A stretch of DNA of 64,000 bases. It comes from Singulisphaera acidiphila DSM 18658. Lineage in GTDB: Bacteria; Planctomycetota; Planctomycetia; Isosphaerales; Isosphaeraceae. Below are positions 43,718 to 50,130 of this stretch, in pieces. The number at the start of each line of letters is the position of its first letter. The first letter of the stretch is position 1. The translations under genes were made by a program, and so were the position numbers. The stretch lies in assembly GCF_000242455.2 (NCBI RefSeq), contig NC_019892.1, positions 1 to 64,000 of the forward strand, written 5' to 3'. The notes beneath the pieces are model-generated. The model was not told the origin of the DNA. It saw only the letters and a list, made by a program, of their open reading frames with translations, and did no database searches.

Positions 43718-44368
43718 TCAAGAGCGTCGGCCGGTCGCTCGGGCCCGGTGCGCGGCTGCCTTGGCACGATTGCCACAGACAGCCATGCTGCACCAGCGCC
43801 GGGCGTGGGCCTTGGTTCGATCCAGAAACATCAGCGTACAGGCTGATCCCTCGCAGGCGCGGATCCAGCGGAAATCGGCATGACAAACGAGGTCGCTCAT
43901 CGCCTCGGCGATCGGCTGTAAGAGTTGCTCGGGCGTCGACCAGCGCTGCAATCGCCGACGCCGCAGAGGCCGTCGATCCTCGGCGTTCGAGACCCCGTCT
44001 TTCTCCCCCTCTTCGACCTGCCAGTAGCTGTCATCCTGAGCGAGCAGACGGTTCAGCGGAGCCAGGTCCGCGAGCGCCTCCGCGCCGAGCTCGGATCCAG
44101 CATACCGCAAAACGAACGCGCGGAGCCATTCACGCAGGCTTCGCGCCTGCTCGGCAACGCCGTCGAGCGCCTCCCCTTCAGCCCGAAACCTCGTGGCGAC
44201 CGTGGCGTCGATCGCCCCCGCCTGCTCGAGCCAGTTCACAAGATCCGTGCCATTGCGCAGCCATTCAGTCCGCACACCCGAAGGTGTCGACGTGCTGTTG
44301 AGGAAATCCACCGCCAGGTGATCGCCAACAAAAAAAGCCGCGGGAAGCGAACTGGAGCCGATGGTCAT
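43718..44368 (-). CDS. CGNR zinc-finger (ABATE-domain) regulator
   Basis: A 216-residue protein. The N terminus (FFVGDHLAVDFLNS) and helical core fit the ABATE domain, a putative stress or ligand-sensing domain. The C terminus has the CGNR zinc finger: CEGSACTLMFLDRTKAHARRWC, then MAVCGNRAKAAAHRAR, with four cysteines. AGGAG lies before the ATG. The alpha/beta hydrolase gene starts 289 bases away on the opposite strand, with a dyad and good promoter between, which suggests it is the regulated target. Confidence 0.92.
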   Translation of the reverse strand: MTIGSSSLPAAFFVGDHLAVDFLNSTSTPSGVRTEWLRNGTDLVNWLEQAGAIDATVATRFRAEGEALDGVAEQARSLREWLRAFVLRYAGSELGAEALADLAPLNRLLAQDDSYWQVEEGEKDGVSNAEDRRPLRRRRLQRWSTPEQLLQPIAEAMSDLVCHADFRWIRACEGSACTLMFLDRTKAHARRWCSMAVCGNRAKAAAHRARATGRRS

Positions 44369-44536
44369 GCTCTCTCCTGAACCGTCAGCAAACGTACCGG
44401 CTCTATTCTATAAGATGCCCCAACAAATCCTGAATAACGGCCGGCCCGGCCACGCTCAACCGAAACCAGGAGCCCGGCCGGACGACTCACAACTTAACCT
44501 CCAACGCGAGTAAACTTGCCGGACACACCACCAAGT

Positions 44537-44555
44537 AACCAGAAAAAACCTGGTT
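44537..44555. promoter_or_regulatory. Dyad overlapping the hydrolase promoter
   Basis: AACCAG (44537-44542) and CTGGTT (44550-44555) flank a 7-base A-rich centre and overlap the -35 hexamer. A further TTACCAG half-site occurs at 44603-44609. It is a candidate operator for the divergent CGNR regulator. Confidence 0.45.
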
Positions 44556-44582
44556 GACAAGTTATCTTGCCCCTCATAACCT
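44554..44582 (+). promoter_or_regulatory. Promoter of the alpha/beta hydrolase gene
   Basis: A perfect TTGACA (44554-44559), a 17-base spacer and TAACCT (44577-44582, three of six matches to TATAAT). The start codon is 75 bases further on. Confidence 0.5.
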
Positions 44583-44657
44583 TCTTAGTGCCGCTTCAGA
44601 GGTTACCAGATCAGTCGGAAGCGCTCGAGGTCCTCGTTCCTGGAGGAGTTCAAACCG

Positions 44658-45518
44658 ATGGTTCGCTACCGTACCGTCACCGTCGAGGAGCATGACGTAT
44701 TCTATCGCGAAGCCGGTGACCGCAAGAATCCAACCTTGCTGCTGCTCCACGGCTTTCCGAGTTCATCGCATATGTTCCGGGACTTGATCCCGTTGCTTGC
44801 CGATCGGTTTCACCTCGTGGCCCCCGACTTGCCGGGCTTCGGTTTTTCGGACGCGCCGGACCGGGCGCAATTCTCCTACACCTTCGATCATCTGGCGAAG
44901 CTCATTGAGGGCTTCACCGACGCGGTCGGCCTGGATCGGTACGCCATATACGTCTTCGACTACGGCGCACCGGTTGGCTTCCGGCTTGCGATGGCGCGGC
45001 CGGAGCGCGTCATGGCGATCATCTCCCAGAACGGCAATGCCTACGAAGAGGGCCTGAGCACCGGCTGGAATCCAATCCAGGCGTACTGGCAGGAGCCAAA
45101 CGCAGCCAATCGCGAAGCCCTCCGCTTCTTGCTCACGCCCGAGGCCACGAAGTGGCAGTACGCCCACGGCGTCTCGGATGGGACAAGAGTTGCCCCGGAG
45201 TCGTACACGCTCGACTCGGCCCTGCTCGCGAGGCCCGGCAACGACGAAATCCAGCTCGACCTGTTCCTCGACTACGCCAACAACGTCGCGCTCTATCCGA
45301 AGTTCCACGCCTACTTCGCAGCCAACCAGCCCCCTTTTCTCGCAGTCTGGGGCCAGCACGATCCGTTCTTCTTGCCCGCCGGCGCCGAGGCCTTTCGACG
45401 CGACAACCCGAACGCCGAAGTGTACTTCTTCGACACCGGCCACTTCGCGCTCGAAACACATGCAGGCGAGATCGCAACCGCCATCCGCAGTTTCCTCGAC
45501 AAGAGGGTCTCGGTATAA
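44658..45518 (+). CDS. Alpha/beta hydrolase (haloalkane dehalogenase/epoxide hydrolase type)
   Basis: A 286-residue hydrolase. The oxyanion segment LLLHGFPSSSHMFRDLIP, the acidic nucleophile Asp101 in VFDYGAPVG, the probable acid Asp235 (GQHDPFF) and His262 (DTGHFALE) form the triad. An Asp nucleophile points to the dehalogenase/epoxide hydrolase branch rather than esterases. GGAGGAG precedes the ATG. It is divergent from the CGNR regulator and followed by an AcuI-like reductase, so it may detoxify a reactive small molecule. Confidence 0.9.
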   Translation: MVRYRTVTVEEHDVFYREAGDRKNPTLLLLHGFPSSSHMFRDLIPLLADRFHLVAPDLPGFGFSDAPDRAQFSYTFDHLAKLIEGFTDAVGLDRYAIYVFDYGAPVGFRLAMARPERVMAIISQNGNAYEEGLSTGWNPIQAYWQEPNAANREALRFLLTPEATKWQYAHGVSDGTRVAPESYTLDSALLARPGNDEIQLDLFLDYANNVALYPKFHAYFAANQPPFLAVWGQHDPFFLPAGAEAFRRDNPNAEVYFFDTGHFALETHAGEIATAIRSFLDKRVSV

Positions 45519-45643
45519 ACCGAAGGCGAGACCACGTCGTCAGGTATCGGCCTTTCCCGCCCGACCCCACTCACGGTAAATAGAAAGCGAATCGAGTTCC
45601 GCCCAAGGCTTGAGTTGAGGTCGAAAGCCCCAAGGAAAATCCG

Positions 45644-46639
45644 ATGTTCAAAGGCTTGCTGATCGAGAACGGTGACGCCGGTTATGAAGCGAAGCTGGCG
45701 GAACTCGACGACTCACAACTGCCCGAAGGCGACGTGACGGTGCGGGTCGCCTACTCGACGCTGAACTACAAGGATGCGCTGGCGATCACGGGCAAGTCAC
45801 CGGTCGTTCGCCGCTTCCCGATGGTGCCGGGCGTCGACCTGGTCGGCACAGTGGAGACAAGCCGCCATGCCAAGTTTGCGGTCGGTGACCTCGTCCTGCT
45901 CAACGGGTGGGGCGTGGGCGAGGTCCACTGGGGGGGGCTTGCCGAGCGGGCCAGGCTGAGAGGCGATTGGTTGATTCCCATCCCCAAAGGGTTCACCCCG
46001 CGACAGACGATGGCCATCGGCACCGCAGGCTATACGGCCATGCTCGCCCTGATCGCCCTCGAACGAAACGGCGTAACGCCCGACAAAGGCGAGGTGCTCG
46101 TCACAGGTGCCGGCGGGGGCGTGGGCGGGATCGCGATCGCGCTGCTTCATCAGCGTGGCTACACCGTCGTGGCTTCAACCGGTCGACTCGCCGAGACGGA
46201 CTATCTCAAGAGCCTGGGAGCCGACGAAGTGGTCGACCGTGCCCAGTTCTCCTCGCCCGGCAAGCCGCTGGGTAGAGAACGCTGGGCCGGCGCGATTGAC
46301 AGCGTCGGAAGCCACACCTTGGCAAACGTCTGTGCCACCGTCCGCTACGGCGGCACCGTCGCGGCCTGCGGACTGGCTCAAGGCATGGACTTTCCCGCCA
46401 CCGTCGCGCCTTTCATTCTGCGAGGCGTGACGCTCGCGGGCATCGATAGCGTCTACCGGCCCGTGGAAGACCGGTTGGAGGCCTGGCGCCGGCTCGAGAG
46501 CGATCTCGACACGCGGACCCTCGATTTGATCACACGGGAAATTGGCCTGTCGGAAGCGATCGCCGCCGCCTCGACGATGTTGGCGGGCGCTGTCCGAGGA
46601 CGCCTGGTGGTGGCAATCGATCCCAACGCAGCAGGATAA
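45644..46639 (+). CDS. acuI: Acrylyl-CoA reductase-like MDR oxidoreductase (AcuI/YhdH)
   Basis: A 331-residue medium-chain dehydrogenase/reductase without structural zinc cysteines, as in the AcuI/YhdH family. Landmarks are [50 protein letters not shown], the NADPH-binding [14 protein letters not shown] and LGADEVVDR. It should reduce acryloyl-CoA or related enoyl compounds with NADPH. It starts 125 bases after the hydrolase gene and may share its transcript. Confidence 0.88.
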   Translation: MFKGLLIENGDAGYEAKLAELDDSQLPEGDVTVRVAYSTLNYKDALAITGKSPVVRRFPMVPGVDLVGTVETSRHAKFAVGDLVLLNGWGVGEVHWGGLAERARLRGDWLIPIPKGFTPRQTMAIGTAGYTAMLALIALERNGVTPDKGEVLVTGAGGGVGGIAIALLHQRGYTVVASTGRLAETDYLKSLGADEVVDRAQFSSPGKPLGRERWAGAIDSVGSHTLANVCATVRYGGTVAACGLAQGMDFPATVAPFILRGVTLAGIDSVYRPVEDRLEAWRRLESDLDTRTLDLITREIGLSEAIAAASTMLAGAVRGRLVVAIDPNAAG

Positions 46640-46651
46640 TCAAATTCTCTT

Positions 46652-46680
46652 GCAGGGTGAGCCGTGCGGGCCCACCCTGC
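46652..46680 (+). terminator. Possible terminator after the AcuI-like gene
   Basis: GCAGGGTG (46652-46659) pairs with CACCCTGC (46673-46680) around a GC-rich loop, 12 bases after the stop. The following sequence is not U-rich. The core GTGCGGGCCCACC resembles the palindromes seen near 25 kb. Confidence 0.4.
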
Positions 46681-46745
46681 GAGAGAACTTTAATCAGCAT
46701 ATAACAAGAGGTTCACACTCCCCGCTCACCTCAGCGCATCATCAA

Positions 46746-47084
46746 CTATTTGCGTCCCTTGGAGGCCGGATGGGGTCGGTTGCGATCGCCCAGGTAGTAG
46801 CCGATGGCGAGCGTGACCAGGGGCAGGATCGATTGGAGCATGAACTTGACCAACTCCGACCCCTTCTCGAACGTGGCGTCCGTCCGATAGAAGAGGAAGA
46901 ACATCGCGGTGAAGCTGAGTGCGTACACGCCCCCGAAAATCATCAGCACCCAGCGCACGATCGAGAGCGACGCGATCTGCTCGGACCCGATGACCGGGTC
47001 CTCCTTCCACTCCGATTTGACGATCTCCTTTTTGAGGTCGATCCGCACCGGATTCGGGACATCCCTTGGCGTAATTCCATTCAT
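46746..47084 (-). CDS. Two-helix membrane protein paired with an RHH protein
   Basis: A 112-residue protein. A charged N-terminal region (about 1-40) precedes two membrane helices (VRWVLMIFGGVYALSFTAMFFLF and LQSILPLVTLAIGYYLG) and a short basic tail. No family recognised. Its start lies ten bases after the stop of the ribbon-helix-helix gene and lacks its own ribosome binding site, so it probably depends on coupled translation. Confidence 0.75.
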   Translation of the reverse strand: MNGITPRDVPNPVRIDLKKEIVKSEWKEDPVIGSEQIASLSIVRWVLMIFGGVYALSFTAMFFLFYRTDATFEKGSELVKFMLQSILPLVTLAIGYYLGDRNRPHPASKGRK

Positions 47085-47094
47085 CGGAGGAGGC

Positions 47095-47301
47095 TCACTC
47101 GATTCCCACGATCTCTTTGATCACCTTGTCACCCTTCACAACACCGAGCGAGTAGCCATCCTTGCTTTCCCGGATCGCCACCTCCAGCAACGCCAGGGCC
47201 GTCTTCAAAACCCCCGACTTGGTCGTCCCCAGCGCATCGGCCATATCCTCCAAGACCTTGGTCTGCCGATCGTTGAACTGAACATTCAGCTTGTTCGCCA
47301 T
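47095..47301 (-). CDS. Small ribbon-helix-helix-like DNA-binding protein
   Basis: A 68-residue protein. The N-terminal strand (KLNVQFNDRQTKVLEDMADAL) and helix-turn-helix (TTKSGVLKTALALLEVAIRE) fit the CopG/Arc ribbon-helix-helix fold. A C-terminal extension GYSLGVVKGDKVIKEIVGIE is beta-like. I start at the ATG at 47301, which gives the RHH terminus. Its partner is a two-helix membrane protein. Such small pairs can be autoregulated modules, but toxin or antitoxin function is not shown. Confidence 0.8.
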   Translation of the reverse strand: MANKLNVQFNDRQTKVLEDMADALGTTKSGVLKTALALLEVAIRESKDGYSLGVVKGDKVIKEIVGIE

Positions 47302-47691
47302 GAATATCCTCAATGATCGCGGCGGCTGACGACAGTGCCGACCGCAAAGGTCAAGGCTCAATTACAAGCCTAAGTAAGCAACATGCCGTGTGCACGGCTT
47401 TGATTCGGGACTCTCGCCGAGCCAAAGGGAACGATTCCGCCATGAACAGCTGGCCGTGTGCCCGCTGTTGAACGCGGAAAGGCTCGACAGTAGTCTTGGA
47501 AGGACTACATGTCGAGCCGCATTTTGGATCAGCGTCAGGGCCAGACTTGCCGCTCGAGCTCAATCCGGCAGCCCCCAGGCGCCCGCGGTCCCAGGGAATG
47601 CAAGGCAGGCCAAAATGGGACGGTGATTGATTTCGTCAATGGATCCACCATGACCGCTTCTCGCTACGGCCCCCGGTGGCAAGCCACCGGC
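47302..47691. other. Intergenic gap with one strong hairpin
   Basis: There are 390 bases between the RHH gene and the end of the WD40 gene. Apart from the hairpin at 47481-47518 I see no gene or motif. Confidence 0.5.
47481..47518 (-). terminator. Strong hairpin downstream of the WD40 gene
   Basis: GGCTCGACA and TGTCGAGCC pair outside, GTAGTC and GACTAC inside, with a single A bulge and a 7-base loop: 15 pairs in all. It lies about 175 bases after the WD40 stop. No U-tract is seen on either strand, so a structured RNA or attenuator is also possible. Confidence 0.4.
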
Positions 47692-48723
47692 TCAGGCCGT
47701 TTTGGCGGCGAGGCGGGTGATGCGGACGTGGCCGTCGTGGTGGGCCGAGGCGATCCACAGGCCGTCGGGATGAACGTCCATGTCCCGGAGGATGTTGGGC
47801 AGGCCGAACCGGTGGTAATCCTTGTCAGCGTCGGTTTTCCAGAAGAGGAGCAGGCCGCCGTTGCCCCCCCCGCACGCCCCCAAGAGGCTACCGTCGGCCA
47901 AGAAGTGCAGGCGCCAGATCCCGCCTTGGGGAATGCCGTCCGCCAGGAGAGTGCGCACATTTTTGCGGCTCTCCCCTTCGAACAGGATCGCGATCGGCTC
48001 GTGGATCGCTCCCAGCGGGTTGGTGGCCTTGTGGAGCCCTCCCGCAGCCACGAGCTTGCCGTCGGGCGTGATGGCCAGCCCGCGAATCCCGCCGAAATCG
48101 ACTTGCTGGCCCCCTTCGTACGTGTGCAAGGGCTTGGCGTCGAAGGCCCCCGCAAGGTTGCCCGTGGCGAGATCCCACTGCTTGATTGCGCCGAGAAGGT
48201 CGCCGCTCAGGATCGTTTTCCCGTCCGGGTGGAAACCCAACGAGTAGACATGCCCCGTGTGCCCCGCCAACTCCCGGACCAGTTTTCCCGTCGCCGTCTC
48301 CCAGATCCGGACCATCCGATCATTGCCGCCCGAGGCCAGCAAGCTGCCATCGGGACTGACGCTCAACGCGCGAATCCAGCCCTGATGAGCTTCGATCTTT
48401 CGGATCGGCTGGGGCGCAGGCGCATTCGACGCGGTCTCCCAGGCCGTGATCCGTCCATCGCCCCCGCCGCTGAAGGTCGTCTCCCCGTCGGCCGAGAACG
48501 CGAATGAGAAGACCCACGACTCATGACCGCCGGGAAACACGAGCCGCTTGCCGTCGGCCAGGTCGAACCGTTGAACGGCCGAACTCTCAAGCCCGCAGAA
48601 CACGAAACGGCCTTTGGGCTCAAAGCGGCAGCTCACCACCGGCCGCTCGGTAGGCCACTGGGCAGCCACATGAGCCAGCTTGGGATCAAACCCGGCGGGA
48701 ACGGCAGCGGCGTGGGCGTTCAA
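47692..48723 (-). CDS. WD40-repeat protein
   Basis: A 343-residue beta-propeller with about seven blades: GHESWVFSFAFSADGETTFSGGGDGRITAWE, WIRALSVSPDGSLLASGGNDRMVRIWE and HTGHVYSLGFHPDGKTILSGD are the clearest. No signal peptide is evident. It is the last gene of a minus-strand operon after DUF1549/DUF1553 and DUF1501 genes (spacings about 45 and 69 bases), a combination common in planctomycetes. It probably serves as a protein-binding scaffold; the partner is not known. Confidence 0.9.
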   Translation of the reverse strand: MNAHAAAVPAGFDPKLAHVAAQWPTERPVVSCRFEPKGRFVFCGLESSAVQRFDLADGKRLVFPGGHESWVFSFAFSADGETTFSGGGDGRITAWETASNAPAPQPIRKIEAHQGWIRALSVSPDGSLLASGGNDRMVRIWETATGKLVRELAGHTGHVYSLGFHPDGKTILSGDLLGAIKQWDLATGNLAGAFDAKPLHTYEGGQQVDFGGIRGLAITPDGKLVAAGGLHKATNPLGAIHEPIAILFEGESRKNVRTLLADGIPQGGIWRLHFLADGSLLGACGGGNGGLLLFWKTDADKDYHRFGLPNILRDMDVHPDGLWIASAHHDGHVRITRLAAKTA

Positions 48724-48792
48724 GGCAGCACCTCTTCCTCATTCACGTTCACGTAAACCCGGACCGGACAAAGCCATCATCCGACAAACCAA

Positions 48793-50085
48793 TCAGGCCA
48801 GGATTTGCTTGATCATCTTCGAGGCGGGATCGGCGATCGGGACGTCGCGCCCTTCGATGTCGAACGAGTCGGTCGAGTCGACCCCCACAGCCTGGAGGTA
48901 AGTGTGGAACAGGTTGGCATGGTCGACCTGGCCGTCGACGACTTCCGTCCCTTTGTCGTTCGTTTTGCCGTAGGCCACACCGCGCTGGACTTTGGCACCG
49001 GCCATCAAAACCGTCCAGGCATGCGACCAGTGGTCACGACCGTAGTACAGGTTGATATTCGGCGTCCGGCCGAACTCCGAGAGGACGACGATCAGGGTGC
49101 TCTCCAACATCCCTCGGTCGGCAAGGTCGGCCACGAAGGTCGCAAACGAGAGGTCGAACTCGCCGAGCTGCTCGATGTGGAAATTGAAATTCTCGTTATG
49201 CGTGTCGTAGTTCGAGTGCGAGACTTGAACAAACGTCACGCCTTTTTCGAGGAGCCGACGGGCGAGCAAGCAGTGACGTCCGAAGTCGTGCTTGCCGTAA
49301 CGGTCGTGGTCCTTCGCCGGCTCCTTGGTGACGTCGAACACTTCCCGCTGCTTCATGAGCTGGGCCGCTTGCTCATAGGAATAAACATAGGCCTCAGTCA
49401 GTGCCGTGCGGCGACGGCTCAGGAAGCGGTCGTTGCCCCGTTTGCGGAAGTCGTTGCGGGCAGCGTCCATCGGCTCGGTGACCTGGCCGGGCCTGGTCGT
49501 GTTCTGAGGCGGGTTGCCGTTGCCCAGGGCGATGCTCGAATACATCGGACCGAGGTAGGCGGAGTCATTCCCGCGACCGCCGCCGCCACCGGGTGTGATG
49601 ATGATATGGCCGGGCAAGGCGCTATCTTGGGGAGTCATGGCCTTGGCGCAGACGGCCCCGAAGTACGGGTAGTCGGCGGCGGGGGTCTGGCGACGGCCGG
49701 TGAGCATCATGTAGGCTCCCTTGCCGTGGTCATCCTCGCTCGTGTTCACCCCGCGGACCAGGCAGAGGTGGTGCATCTGCTTGGCGACGTTCGGCAGCAG
49801 CTCCGAGATCCGGATGCCAGGGACCGAGGTCTCGATCGCCCGGAAAGGGCCACCGGTATCCGTCCCCGGCTTGGGGTCCCAGCTCTCGAGCTGGCTCAAA
49901 CCGCCATGCATGTTGAAGACGACGACTCGCTTCTGGTCGCTTTTCAACTGGGCGGCCGCGAGCGGGCTCGAGAAGACGCCCAGTCCCCCGACCACTGACC
50001 CGGCCGCCGTCGCCGCCAGGCCGGCCAGGAAACCGCGTCTCGCCACAACGTGCTCGGACGAGTTGCAAGCGTATGCGCACTTCAT
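48793..50085 (-). CDS. DUF1501 protein (1)
   Basis: A 430-residue secreted protein. The signal is Tat-like but weak (ARRGFLAGLAATAAGSVVGGLG). DUF1501 features: VVVFNMHGGLSQLESWDPKP, SHSNYDTHNENFN, IVVLSEFGRTPNIN and GRDHWSHAW, resembling the metal site of the alkaline phosphatase/sulfatase superfamily. The substrate is unknown. It sits between the DUF1549/DUF1553 gene upstream and the WD40 gene downstream. Confidence 0.92.
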   Translation of the reverse strand: MKCAYACNSSEHVVARRGFLAGLAATAAGSVVGGLGVFSSPLAAAQLKSDQKRVVVFNMHGGLSQLESWDPKPGTDTGGPFRAIETSVPGIRISELLPNVAKQMHHLCLVRGVNTSEDDHGKGAYMMLTGRRQTPAADYPYFGAVCAKAMTPQDSALPGHIIITPGGGGGRGNDSAYLGPMYSSIALGNGNPPQNTTRPGQVTEPMDAARNDFRKRGNDRFLSRRRTALTEAYVYSYEQAAQLMKQREVFDVTKEPAKDHDRYGKHDFGRHCLLARRLLEKGVTFVQVSHSNYDTHNENFNFHIEQLGEFDLSFATFVADLADRGMLESTLIVVLSEFGRTPNINLYYGRDHWSHAWTVLMAGAKVQRGVAYGKTNDKGTEVVDGQVDHANLFHTYLQAVGVDSTDSFDIEGRDVPIADPASKMIKQILA

Positions 50086-50130
50086 AATTCACGTGCCTTT
50101 CCAGCAAGCGTTCGGCCAAAGCAAAAGGCG

